From contig SFKX01000021.1 of the NCBI GenBank assembly GCA_004553625.1, positions 1-53,333 of the forward strand: a stretch of 53,333 nucleotides of DNA, given 5' to 3'. This document shows, piece after piece, positions 8,737 through 16,597 of this stretch. The notes beneath the pieces are model-generated. The model saw nothing but the letters and a program-made list of their open reading frames with translations, was not told the origin of the DNA and did no database searches. Numbering within the stretch: position 1 is the first letter of the stretch; every line of letters starts with the position of its first letter. Source of the stretch: Clostridiales bacterium (lineage in GTDB: Bacteria; Bacillota_A; Clostridia; Oscillospirales; Oscillospiraceae). Position numbers and translations under genes: made by a program.

Positions 8737-9615
8737 GTGAATACGAACTGGCTGAGGGAATTCGTCGTGCTGGCGGACACATGCAGCTATGCGGAGGCGG
8801 CGGCGCGGCTGTTCATGGGCCAGTCGAGCCTGTCCAAGCACATCAAGGCGCTGGAGGAGGAGCTGGGCCTAGGCCTGTTCGAGAGAACGAGCCGGCGGGT
8901 ACGGTTGAGCCGGGAGGGCGAGCTGCTTCTGCCGAGCGCGCGAGCGCTGGTGGAGGCGGAGTTTGCGCTCGAGGCGCAGGCGAGGCGCTGCCGCGAACTC
9001 AGCCGGGGCAAGCTGGACCTGGCGGCTCTGCCGTCCATGCCCAGCTATGGGATAACGGAGCTGATATCCGGCTTCATGGCCAAGCGCCCGGACTGCCTGG
9101 TGAACGTGACGGAGTGCCGGACGAGCGAGGCGGAGCGCGCCCTGCGCGAGGGCAGCTGCGAGCTGGCATTCATCCGGCGCGCGGAGGGCGAGCCGGAGCA
9201 GCCCGAGCTGGCGGAGACGGAGTTTGTTGAGCGCGACGAGCTGGTGGCCCTCCTGCCTGAGCGGCACAAGCTCGCGGCCCAGCCGGAGCTGCGCCTGGAG
9301 CAGCTGGGGGAGGAGAGCTTCGCCTGCCTCGAGGAGGAGAGCCTGGTCCACGGCCTGCTGCTCTCTGCCTGCGAAAGGGCGGGCTTCGCGCCGAAGGTGG
9401 CCTTCACCTGCCGCGAGGCCGCGAGCATCAAGCAGCTCGTGGCAAAGGGCCTGTGCATCGCCGTCCTCACCAGGGGCCAGGCAGGCAGCGAGCCCAGCCT
9501 GCTCGTCAAAAACATCAGCCCCACGGCGGCTACGCGGATCGTCCTCTGCTGGAAAAAGGACCGGCGGCTCTCGCCGGCAGCCAGAGCGTTCATAGATTAT
9601 GTAAACAAAGCCTAG
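8737..9615 (+). CDS. LysR-family transcriptional regulator
   Basis: 292 residues, standard LysR size. The N-terminal helix-turn-helix reads FVVLADTCSYAEAAARLFMGQSSLSKHIKALEEELG, followed by a linker helix and a periplasmic-binding-like effector domain (about 90-290). Start is GTG 8737 with an AGGGGG element upstream. Effector and targets are unknown. It is on the same strand as the MarR gene but 67 nt away. The last codons lie in a TTATGTAAAC decamer and the stop codon is inside the terminator stem. Confidence 0.9.
   Translation: MNTNWLREFVVLADTCSYAEAAARLFMGQSSLSKHIKALEEELGLGLFERTSRRVRLSREGELLLPSARALVEAEFALEAQARRCRELSRGKLDLAALPSMPSYGITELISGFMAKRPDCLVNVTECRTSEAERALREGSCELAFIRRAEGEPEQPELAETEFVERDELVALLPERHKLAAQPELRLEQLGEESFACLEEESLVHGLLLSACERAGFAPKVAFTCREAASIKQLVAKGLCIAVLTRGQAGSEPSLLVKNISPTAATRIVLCWKKDRRLSPAARAFIDYVNKA
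9597..9606 (+). repeat. TTATGTAAAC decamer, copy 2
   Basis: Encodes part of the last residues (DYVNKA) of the LysR regulator, directly before the terminator. Confidence 0.75.
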
Positions 9616-9646
9616 GGTGGACTACATATCTACCCTAGGCTTTTTA
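9607..9646. terminator. Bidirectional terminator between lysR and cobA-hemD
   Basis: Perfect 12-bp stem AAAGCCTAGGGT / ACCCTAGGCTTT followed by TT, with A-rich sequence on the other side so that the minus strand also ends in Ts. It separates two convergent genes and contains the LysR stop codon (9613-9615). Confidence 0.85.
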
Positions 9647-9657
9647 TAGGCGAATAT

Positions 9658-11097
9658 TTAATTATGTAAACTTACATCCTCGAGTATCGCGGAGACGATG
9701 CCGTCGGCTGAGGTGCCTCGGGAGACGAGCTTTCTGACCCCGGGCGGCACGGCGGCGGCGGTGACGGGGCCGACGCAGACCGCGGTTCCGGGAGGTTCCG
9801 GCTCTGCGGCGAAGAAGTCCGCGGCGCCTCCTGCACTGCCGAGGACGAGGTAGTCGCAGGGCAGGGGGGAGACGGAGGTGCGCGTGTCGTAGACGGCAAT
9901 GTCCCTGGCGCCGGGCAGGCCGGCGAGGACGGCGGCGCCCCGCGCGGAGCGGAGCAGGAGCAGCGTTTCACCGGGGCGGAGCCTGGGGGCGAGGGCGGCT
10001 GCGAGGGCGGCGCTGCTGTGCGCGTCCGGGACGAGGTCTGCGCGGAGGCCGCGCCGGGCCAGCGCCCCGGCTGTGGCGGGGCCGATGGCGGCAATGCGCC
10101 AGCCGCCGAGCCTGCGCAGGTCGAGGCCGCGCTCAAACAGGCGGTCGAGCGCGAGCTCGACGCCGTTGGGCGAGGTAAAGGCCAGCCAGCCGCCCCGGCC
10201 GTGCAGTTCGTCGGGCGAGAGCTCGAAGTCCAGGGGCAGGAGCCTGGTCCGCGCGGCGGACCGGAGCTCCGCGCCCAGAGGGGCGAGCCGTGCGCGCAGG
10301 CGCTCCTGGAAACTCTCCGTCCCCGTGAGCGCGACCCTGACGCCGGAAAGAGGACCCGCGCCGGGAGAGCGCAGCTCCAGCGCCGCAGCGGGACCCACGA
10401 CGATGACCGCCGGGGCCTCCACCCCGGCCTCGCGCGTCCGGGCGGCGATGTCCAGGATAGGGGCGCGCACGCAGGCGGGCTTTTTTGCGTTGCCGCCGGA
10501 GACGACGGCGGCGGGCGTCGCCGGGTCCATCCCGGCCCCGATGAGGGCCGCCGCCAGCTGTTCCAGCCTGCCGAGGCCCATGAGGAACACCAGCGTACCG
10601 CCCAGCTTTGCAAGCTCGTCGATGTCCTCGGGCAGCCCGTCCCCGGCTGTGTGCGCTGTGACGACATGGAAGCTCCGCGCAAGGCCCCGGTGCGTGACGG
10701 GTATGCCGGCCAGCTCGGGTATGGCGATGGCGGAGCTTATGCCCGGGACTGTCTCACACTCGATTCCGGCGGCGTTCAGCGCCAGGAACTCCTCGCCGCC
10801 GCGCCCGAACACGAAGGGGTCCCCGCCCTTGAGCCGGACGACTTTGGCAAACTTGCCCGCACATTCGACCAGCACGCGGTTTATCTCCTCCTGCCTCATC
10901 GAGTGCCGCCCGGCCCTTTTGCCGACGTGGACTAGTTCAGCCTCCTGCGGGGCCAGGGCAAGGATGCCCTCATCTATGAGGTCGTCGTAAACAAGGCACT
11001 CGCAGGCGGATATGAGCTCGCGTGCGCGCAGCGTGAGCAGTTCAGCACCGCCGCAGCCCGCGCCGGTGAGATATACCTTTCCGAGTTTATCGCTCAT
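9658..11097 (-). CDS. cobA-hemD: Uroporphyrinogen-III C-methyltransferase / uroporphyrinogen-III synthase fusion
   Basis: 479 residues joining two steps of siroheme/corrinoid synthesis. Residues about 1-240 are the SAM-dependent methyltransferase CobA (GKVYLTGAGCGGAELLTLRA, DPFVFGRGGEE, PGISSAIA, VTAHT). Residues about 255-479 are a HemD-type synthase (LSGVRVALTG, LAFTSPNGVELAL, AIGPATAGAL). HemD closes the tetrapyrrole and CobA makes precorrin-2. Start ATG 11097 is chosen because the CobA motif begins at once; it overlaps the precorrin-2 dehydrogenase gene by 11 nt. The last codons (SLHN) contain a TTATGTAAAC decamer. Last gene of the minus-strand metal/tetrapyrrole block. Confidence 0.93.
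   Translation of the reverse strand: MSDKLGKVYLTGAGCGGAELLTLRARELISACECLVYDDLIDEGILALAPQEAELVHVGKRAGRHSMRQEEINRVLVECAGKFAKVVRLKGGDPFVFGRGGEEFLALNAAGIECETVPGISSAIAIPELAGIPVTHRGLARSFHVVTAHTAGDGLPEDIDELAKLGGTLVFLMGLGRLEQLAAALIGAGMDPATPAAVVSGGNAKKPACVRAPILDIAARTREAGVEAPAVIVVGPAAALELRSPGAGPLSGVRVALTGTESFQERLRARLAPLGAELRSAARTRLLPLDFELSPDELHGRGGWLAFTSPNGVELALDRLFERGLDLRRLGGWRIAAIGPATAGALARRGLRADLVPDAHSSAALAAALAPRLRPGETLLLLRSARGAAVLAGLPGARDIAVYDTRTSVSPLPCDYLVLGSAGGAADFFAAEPEPPGTAVCVGPVTAAAVPPGVRKLVSRGTSADGIVSAILEDVSLHN
9662..9671 (+). repeat. TTATGTAAAC decamer, copy 3
   Basis: Lies in the final codons of the minus-strand cobA-hemD gene, 65 bp from copy 2 and in the same orientation. Confidence 0.75.
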
Positions 11098-11704
11098 CTT
11101 CAGCCTCCATGAAGGCGGCGAACTCCGCCTCATCAGGCGCGCGGCCCAGGCTCCGGCAGAGCGCAAACAGCCGCGCGAACAGTCCGCTGCGCCTGGTGAT
11201 ATCCGGGACGCGGCGTTTTATCTCCCCGCGCCGCGCGCCGAGCCAGTCGAGCATGGACTCCATGCCCTGCGGCAGGGCCTCGTCCAGCCTGTCACGCGCC
11301 CAAGCCGCGGCCGTCGGGCTGGCCCCGCCGGTCGTGATGCCGGCGGAGAGCGCCCCTCGCCGGAGCAGGGCGGGGAAGATGAAGCTGCAGTCGGCGGGCT
11401 CATCCACGACGTTCACAGGCAGGCCGCGCTCACGGCACAGCAGCGAAACGCAGCGGTTGAGCTCCCTGTCTCCGGTGGCGGATATGACAAGCGACGCGCC
11501 CTCCAGGTCAGACTCCAGAAAGCCGCGCCGGGTGAGCCGGAAACGCCCGTCCTCCTCCAGCTCGCGGCAGAACTTTGGAGCGACCAGCCTGACCAGCGCC
11601 CCATATTCCGCAAGGCTCAGCGCCTTGCGCTTTGCCACCTGGCCGCCGCCGACTATGAGGATATCCAGGCCGTCAAGTTCAACAAACAGCGGAAACAGAG
11701 CCAT
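11087..11704 (-). CDS. Precorrin-2 dehydrogenase / sirohydrochlorin ferrochelatase-type (SirC/CysG-N)
   Basis: 205 residues, the size of stand-alone Met8p/SirC proteins. The NAD-binding Rossmann start is PLFVELDGLDILIVGGGQVAKRKA. The middle contains NVVDEPADCSFIFPA and GITTGGASPTAAA, both typical of this family. It oxidises precorrin-2 to sirohydrochlorin with NAD; some members also insert iron. It lies between the ABC ATPase gene (11-nt gap) and cobA-hemD (11-nt overlap), so the proteins for successive reactions are made from one message. ATG 11704 has GGAGGAG just upstream. Confidence 0.9.
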   Translation of the reverse strand: MALFPLFVELDGLDILIVGGGQVAKRKALSLAEYGALVRLVAPKFCRELEEDGRFRLTRRGFLESDLEGASLVISATGDRELNRCVSLLCRERGLPVNVVDEPADCSFIFPALLRRGALSAGITTGGASPTAAAWARDRLDEALPQGMESMLDWLGARRGEIKRRVPDITRRSGLFARLFALCRSLGRAPDEAEFAAFMEAEDER

Positions 11705-11715
11705 GTCCGCTCCTC

Positions 11716-12471
11716 CTATGCAAAGTAATATTGCCAGCCGCCGGGAGTTTCCACGCGCAGCAGCTCCACTCCGAACACCCGCCCCACAACGCCGGAGGCG
11801 AAGATGTCCTCGGGCGCGCCCAGGGCGGCGAGCCCCCCGTCCGCCAGGATGGCGAGCCGGTCCGCGCGCTTCATAGCAAGGCAGAGGTCGTGCAGGACGA
11901 GTACAACGGCGCGCCCCTCGCCGGCCAGCGCCCGCGCCGTGTCCATTACGGCGAGCTGATGGCCGATGTCGAGAAAGGCGGTCGGCTCGTCCATGAGGAC
12001 GGTCTCCGTCTGCTGCGCCAGGGCCATGGCGAGGTAGGCCCGCTGCCTCTGCCCGCCGGAAAGCTCCGGCATGAGCCGGGGCGCGAGCTCGGCGGCGTCC
12101 GCGCGCTCCAGGGCGGCGTCCACTATGCCATAGTCCTCGTCTCGGTAGCGCCGGGGGTAGGAGAGGTAGGGGAAGCGCCCGTGCAGGGCCATGCGCCGGA
12201 CGCTGATGCTCGGCACCCCGCGCTCCTGAGGCATGTATGCGGCCCGGCGCGCGATCTCGCGCGGGTTCAGCTCATCCGCGGGCTTGCCGTCGAAGAGTAT
12301 TTCCCCGGACAAGCTGTGCTCTATGCCGACCACGGTCTTGAGCAGGGTGCTCTTGCCGCAGCCGTTGGGCCCGGCCAGGACAAGGACCTCGCCTGGCCTG
12401 AACTCGAGCGAGACGTCCGTGAACACGGGCCTGCCGTTGTAGCCCGCGGCGAGATTTTTGAGTTCAATCAT
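11716..12471 (-). CDS. ABC importer ATPase, FecE/BtuD/FepC family
   Basis: 251 residues. Walker A GPNGCGKST, signature LSGGQRQRAYLAMALAQ, Walker B VLMDEPTAFLD and H-loop VLHD are intact, in the arrangement of siderophore, haem and cobalamin importers. It energises the permease encoded just upstream, whose gene it overlaps by 8 nt. The substrate is not defined by the ATPase; the neighbouring tetrapyrrole genes favour a corrinoid, haem or chelated metal. Confidence 0.92.
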   Translation of the reverse strand: MIELKNLAAGYNGRPVFTDVSLEFRPGEVLVLAGPNGCGKSTLLKTVVGIEHSLSGEILFDGKPADELNPREIARRAAYMPQERGVPSISVRRMALHGRFPYLSYPRRYRDEDYGIVDAALERADAAELAPRLMPELSGGQRQRAYLAMALAQQTETVLMDEPTAFLDIGHQLAVMDTARALAGEGRAVVLVLHDLCLAMKRADRLAILADGGLAALGAPEDIFASGVVGRVFGVELLRVETPGGWQYYFA

Positions 12472-13489
12472 GCCTGCGCCCCTTTCTCTGCCTGAGCAGC
12501 AGCCACACGAAAAAGGGTCCGCCTATGGAGGAGAGCGCTATGCCGACTGGCAGCTCGTAGGGCCTAAACAGCATACGCGAGGCGAGGTCGCACAAGAGGA
12601 GCATAACGGCCCCGCCCATGGCGCAGCCGGGCAGGAGCAGGCGGCTCTCGTCCCCGACGAGCCTGCGCATGATGTGCGGGACGATGAGCCCGACGAAGCC
12701 CAGGAGCCCGGCAAAGCTGACCGCCGCGCCCGCAAGCGCTGCGGCCACGGCCAGGAGCAGTATGCGCATCCTGCCCGCGGGCAGGCCGAGGCTCTGCGCG
12801 CTCTCGCGTCCGAGCATGAGCAGGTCGAGCTCATGCGTCAATGAAAGCGCCAGGACGAGCGCGATGAGCACGACCCATGCGGCGGGCGCGAGCTTCTGCA
12901 TCGTTAGCCCGGCGAGGCTGCCGATGCGAAAGTCGGAGTATCCCGCGAGCGCGTCCGGCACGAAGGTGACGACGGCGTCCACGCCTGCGGAGAGGACGCT
13001 GGATATGGCGACGCCGCCGAGCACGAGCGTGATCCTGGCGGCGCCGGTGCGCTCTGCGATGAGCAGCACGAGCAGGACACTCAGGAGCGCGCCGAGGAAG
13101 GCGGCGAGCGGGACGAGCCCCGGCATACCCGGCAGGAAGGCGCAGCAGAGGGCGGCGGCGAGACCCGCGCCGGAGTTCACGCCGATGACGTTCGGCGCGG
13201 CGAGCGGGTTCGAGAGCACGCCCTGGATGACCGCGCCGGAGACGGCGAGCGCCGAGCCCGCAAGGATGCAGCCGCAGGTGCGCGGCAGGCGCGCATAGAG
13301 CGCGATGCGGTCCGCGGCCGTCACCGCCTCGGCCCTGAACAGCGCGGAAATGACCTCGCCCGGGCTTAGGCTGACCGGCCCGAGCATGAGGCTCAGACAG
13401 GCGGAGGCGAGGGTCAGGAGCGCGAGCGGCAGGTAGACGCGCCAAAGCGGCCGCTCAGGCCGGATAGAGGATGTCTGCGAGCTTTTCAT
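12464..13489 (-). CDS. ABC importer permease, FecCD/BtuC family
   Basis: 341 residues with about ten membrane helices, as in BtuC/FepD. Family stretches seen are LSPGEVISALF near residue 40, RLPRTCGCILAGSALAVSGAVIQG (residues about 68-91), NPLAAPNVIGVNSGAGLAA and GFVGLIVPHIMRRLVG. It forms the membrane channel for the substrate handed over by the lipoprotein encoded upstream, overlapping that gene by 35 nt. ATG 13489 gives a normal cytoplasmic N-terminus (MKSSQTSSIRPERP). Confidence 0.92.
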   Translation of the reverse strand: MKSSQTSSIRPERPLWRVYLPLALLTLASACLSLMLGPVSLSPGEVISALFRAEAVTAADRIALYARLPRTCGCILAGSALAVSGAVIQGVLSNPLAAPNVIGVNSGAGLAAALCCAFLPGMPGLVPLAAFLGALLSVLLVLLIAERTGAARITLVLGGVAISSVLSAGVDAVVTFVPDALAGYSDFRIGSLAGLTMQKLAPAAWVVLIALVLALSLTHELDLLMLGRESAQSLGLPAGRMRILLLAVAAALAGAAVSFAGLLGFVGLIVPHIMRRLVGDESRLLLPGCAMGGAVMLLLCDLASRMLFRPYELPVGIALSSIGGPFFVWLLLRQRKGRRHD

Positions 13490-14393
13490 AGGCCTCCCCC
13501 CAGCGGGCGTTGGGCTTGAGATTATAGAGCGAGTGCTCCAGCGTGTAGAACCGGCCCTCCTGTACGGCCTTGAGACCGGCCCAGGCGGGGTCTGAGAGCA
13601 GGGTCTCTTCCAGAGTATCCATGGCGCGCGTGGGGTCGGAACCCTGGAGGACGACGAAGATGTAGTCCGGCTCGGCGGCGATTATGTACTCGAGACTGAG
13701 CGTCTCGAGCGGGACCTCGCCGCTGTCCGCGAGGTTCACGCAGCCGAGGTCGCGGAGCATTTCGCCCAGGACGAAACCCTCGCTGCCCTTTATCTTGACG
13801 CTGACCCCGGTGGCGCGCATACAGACGACCGTGGGCGCGGAGCCGTCCTGCCTGGCGATGGCGGCGTCGGCCTGTTCTCGGACTGCGGCGCCGTAGGTCT
13901 TATAGTTTTCATCGCAGCCGGTGAGCCGGGTACAGATGTCGAGCATGTTTAGGTAGTCGTCGAGGCTTTGCACGTCGAAGTACGCCGTGCAGACGCCCGC
14001 GGCGGTGAGCGCGCCCTCGAGCTCCAGGTCGGCGGCGGTGTTGCAGCTGGCGAGGACGAGGTCCGGTTCCGCGGCGAGCAGGGTCTCAAGGCTGGGCTCC
14101 TTCACCGCGCCGAGGTTGGCGACGGCGTCGGAGAGACCGAGGTCGAAGGAGGTCCAGCTGTCGTCCGCGGCGGCGACAAGCGCGTCCTTCCCGCCCGCGA
14201 GACACCAGATGTCCGCAAAGCTGCCTATGAGCGCCGCGACGCGCTCCGGCTTTTCGGCCACGCTCACCGTCCTGCCCAGGTCGTCCGTGAACTCCAGAAA
14301 GGCCTCCGCGCCGGGCGTCACGGCCGGCTCCGCCGCGCCGCAGCCCGAGAGCAGGAGAACGAGGGCCAGAAAAAGGCATGTCATTCGTTTCAT
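13455..14393 (-). CDS. Substrate-binding lipoprotein, BtuF/FepB/FecB family
   Basis: 312 residues. A lipoprotein signal ends LLSGC (Cys18). The mature part has the two-lobe class III binding protein pattern: DDLGRTVSVAEKPERVAAL, then a long helix, then EVPLETLSLEYIIAAEPDYIFVV. It captures the substrate at the cell surface for the FecCD/FecE pair. ATG 14393 is preferred over upstream in-frame starts because GGGAGA lies 8 nt before it and the signal peptide begins there (MKRMTCLF). A minus-strand terminator lies about 45 nt upstream, so this gene probably has its own promoter or depends on read-through. Confidence 0.88.
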   Translation of the reverse strand: MKRMTCLFLALVLLLSGCGAAEPAVTPGAEAFLEFTDDLGRTVSVAEKPERVAALIGSFADIWCLAGGKDALVAAADDSWTSFDLGLSDAVANLGAVKEPSLETLLAAEPDLVLASCNTAADLELEGALTAAGVCTAYFDVQSLDDYLNMLDICTRLTGCDENYKTYGAAVREQADAAIARQDGSAPTVVCMRATGVSVKIKGSEGFVLGEMLRDLGCVNLADSGEVPLETLSLEYIIAAEPDYIFVVLQGSDPTRAMDTLEETLLSDPAWAGLKAVQEGRFYTLEHSLYNLKPNARWGEAYEKLADILYPA

Positions 14394-14424
14394 GGCGCCA
14401 ATCTCCCATTTTAATTTCATGACA

Positions 14425-14465
14425 AACATAATAAAACAAGGCCGGGCAAATTACAAGCCCGGCCT
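14425..14465 (-). terminator. Terminator/attenuator between the CobW genes and the ABC importer genes
   Basis: Stem AGGCCGGGC (14439-14447) with GCCCGGCCT (14457-14465). On the minus strand it is followed by TTGTTTTATTATG. It separates the two GTPase genes from the downstream binding-protein gene on the same strand. Confidence 0.75.
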
Positions 14466-14480
14466 CGAACGGTGTTGGAT

Positions 14481-15434
14481 TTAATAGAAAGTGGCGACCG
14501 GCTGCTCCGGGACCTCGGTTTTCTCCCAGGAGAGGGCGGTGAGGACGGGGCCGCGGCGGCCGTAGGCGCGGTGGAACTTGTAGTCCATCTTTGCCGTCAG
14601 AATGACCCAGGAGTCGTTTTCCGGCTCACCCGCGTCCGTACAGTTGCAGATGAAGGCCTCGAACTGGATGTCGGCCTCGCAGCAGGTCATCACATGCCTG
14701 CCGGAGATGACGCTGCCGGCGGGGATGCCCTTGCGCTTGATGCAGCGGACCTTGACGCGCACGGTCTTGCCGGCGTACTTTTTCGGCTCCTCGGCAACGT
14801 CACGATACCAGAGGGCGTAGTCGCGGTCCTCGATGTTCACGACGGGTGCGTCGAGGTCGAAGGGCAGGGGGTCCTCGATGTCGTCGTAGGCGACCTTGCC
14901 GTCTGCGGACTCGTAGGCGATGTCCGCGCGCCGGGAGGCGCCGCGCACGACCTTGTGGAACGCCATCTTGTCCATATCCGGCTTGAAGCGGTTGAACACC
15001 ACGAGCTCCGCGCTCTTGAGCTTGTCGTAGCAGAGCTGACGCATGTTGGCGTTGTAGCTGAGGAAGGTCCCCGCGTCCGCGAACATGAACTCCTGGGCCA
15101 CGAGCCAGCCGTCCGGCAGCGCGCCGTAGAGCGAATCGAGCATCCACATGCCGTTATATTCGACGAGGACGCGCTCGGCGTCCGCGGCCTTGAGCCAGGC
15201 CTCGAGGTTTTCTGGCGTGAGGTCCGACTCCTCCTCAACGGCCTTGAGCTTCACGCGGTGGCCGGAGAACTCCTCCGGCTCGAACTCCTCTATGCCCTCC
15301 TCGCAGACGAGCAGCAGGGTGGGCTCTCCGTTGTTGAAGCGCTTGTCCTCAAGCGTTTCCTGAATGAACTTCGTCTTGCCGGCCTCGAGGAAGCCGGTGA
15401 AAAGATAGACGGGTATCTGCCTTTGCTCAGCCAA
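14481..15434 (-). CDS. G3E P-loop GTPase (CobW-like) with a YcgQ/DUF1980-like C-terminal domain
   Basis: 317 residues. Walker A is GFLEAGKTKF at about 14-23 and the N-terminal half follows the CobW fold, but the metal-binding CxCC motif of true CobW proteins is absent. The C-terminal third (RVKVRCIKRKGIPAGSVISG, then MTCCEADIQFEAF) resembles the cysteine-bearing C-terminal domain of YcgQ (DUF1980/TIGR03943), a family found with metal-related permeases and GTPases. Role in metal delivery is inference. It overlaps the other CobW gene by 8 nt, so the two are probably translated together. Confidence 0.75.
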   Translation of the reverse strand: MAEQRQIPVYLFTGFLEAGKTKFIQETLEDKRFNNGEPTLLLVCEEGIEEFEPEEFSGHRVKLKAVEEESDLTPENLEAWLKAADAERVLVEYNGMWMLDSLYGALPDGWLVAQEFMFADAGTFLSYNANMRQLCYDKLKSAELVVFNRFKPDMDKMAFHKVVRGASRRADIAYESADGKVAYDDIEDPLPFDLDAPVVNIEDRDYALWYRDVAEEPKKYAGKTVRVKVRCIKRKGIPAGSVISGRHVMTCCEADIQFEAFICNCTDAGEPENDSWVILTAKMDYKFHRAYGRRGPVLTALSWEKTEVPEQPVATFY

Positions 15435-16500
15435 GTTTGAACAGCTCCCTCAGACCTTCCTCGTCGAGCCCGGAGCCGATGACGCAGAGCCTGCCGGTCA
15501 CAGCCGGGGCGCCGCGGCGCAGCTCGCGCTCGCCGGGAACGTAGTCGAAATATATCCAGTCCTCGCCCTCGGAGGCGACGTAGCCCTTCGCGCGGACCGC
15601 CTGACCGTAACGCAGGCTGTCCAGGCCCTGGAGCGCCTCGACGATCTCCGCCTCCGTGAACTTCAGGGCGGTCTCCGCGCCCCAGCTCACGAACACCTCG
15701 TCGGCGTCGTGACCGTGGTGGTGATGGTGGTGATGCTCATGGTCGTGGCCGCAGGAGCACTCCTCGCCGTGCTCGTGGTGATGGTGCTCATGCTCGTGCT
15801 CGTGCTCGTGGTGGTGATGCTCATGGTCATGGCCGCAGCAGCACTCGTCCTCGTCCTCATGCTCCTCGGCCTCTGCGGCGAGGCGCTCGAGCTCGGCCTT
15901 GAGGCTGTCCTCGTGCTCCATGGCGGAGCGGAGGGTCTTGCCGTCGAGCTGGTCCCAGGGCGTGGTGACGATGACGGCGTCATGGTTGTGCTCGCGGAGC
16001 ATGTCCACGCAGGCCTTGATCTTGGCCTCGCTCATGCCGCCGGTGCGGGAGAGGACGATGGCCCCGGCGTTTTCGACCTGGTTGCACCAGAATTCACCGA
16101 AGTTCTTCATGTACATCTTCGCGCGCGTGGCGTCCACGACGGTGGTGAAGGAACCGGGGACGAGGTCCGGGTCCCCCACGTCCTGCACGGCGCGGATGAC
16201 GTCGGAGAGCTTGCCGACGCCGGAGGGCTCTATGAGGATGCGGTCCGGCGCAAACTGGGTCTTGACCTTTTCCAGCGCCTCTGCAAAATCTCCAACGAGG
16301 CTGCAGCAGATGCAGCCGGAGCTCATCTCGGTGATCTCGACTCCGGCGTCTTTCAGGAACCCGCCGTCAACGGAGATCTCACCGAACTCGTTTTCGATTA
16401 GGACGAGCTTTTCGCCCGCGTAGGCCTCGGCTATGAGCTTTTTTATGAGCGTGGTCTTGCCTGCGCCGAGAAAGCCCGAGAATATGTCGATCTTAGTCAT
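15427..16500 (-). CDS. CobW/ZNG1-type GTP-dependent metallochaperone with large His-rich loop
   Basis: 357 residues. Walker A GFLGAGKTTL at 9-18, the metal motif GCICCS (Cys63, 65, 66) and EPSGVG show a G3E GTPase of the CobW/ZNG1 type, which hands Zn or Co to client proteins at the cost of GTP. Residues about 214-262 form an unusually long insertion of His, Glu and Asp with further Cys (CCCGHDHEHHHH and similar), probably a metal reservoir. The C-terminal CobW domain follows. First gene of the minus-strand block; a clear promoter lies at 16562-16590. Confidence 0.9.
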   Translation of the reverse strand: MTKIDIFSGFLGAGKTTLIKKLIAEAYAGEKLVLIENEFGEISVDGGFLKDAGVEITEMSSGCICCSLVGDFAEALEKVKTQFAPDRILIEPSGVGKLSDVIRAVQDVGDPDLVPGSFTTVVDATRAKMYMKNFGEFWCNQVENAGAIVLSRTGGMSEAKIKACVDMLREHNHDAVIVTTPWDQLDGKTLRSAMEHEDSLKAELERLAAEAEEHEDEDECCCGHDHEHHHHEHEHEHEHHHHEHGEECSCGHDHEHHHHHHHGHDADEVFVSWGAETALKFTEAEIVEALQGLDSLRYGQAVRAKGYVASEGEDWIYFDYVPGERELRRGAPAVTGRLCVIGSGLDEEGLRELFKLG

Positions 16501-16520
16501 GTACTGCGCTTCCTTCTTGA

Positions 16521-16549
16521 TTGTATTTTAAGGCGTGTTCGGCTATAAT
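16521..16549 (+). promoter_or_regulatory. Probable promoter of the GH3 lipoprotein gene
   Basis: TTGTAT (16521-16526), 17-nt spacer, perfect TATAAT (16544-16549). The start codon is at 16598. Confidence 0.55.
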
Positions 16550-16561
16550 CATAACCAAACT

Positions 16562-16590
16562 ATTCTACCACCAACAGCGAGGAGGGTCAA
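16562..16590 (-). promoter_or_regulatory. Promoter of the CobW-led operon
   Basis: On the minus strand TTGACC (16590-16585), 17-nt spacer, TAGAAT (16567-16562). It overlaps the ribosome binding site region of the divergent GH3 gene, so the two units may influence each other. No Zur-type palindrome was recognised. Confidence 0.65.
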
Positions 16591-16597
16591 ACATAAA

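Noticed and set aside
16501..16597. Cobalamin or other riboswitch upstream of the CobW operon
   Set aside because: The leader is only about 55 nt and lacks B12-box-like or other aptamer features.
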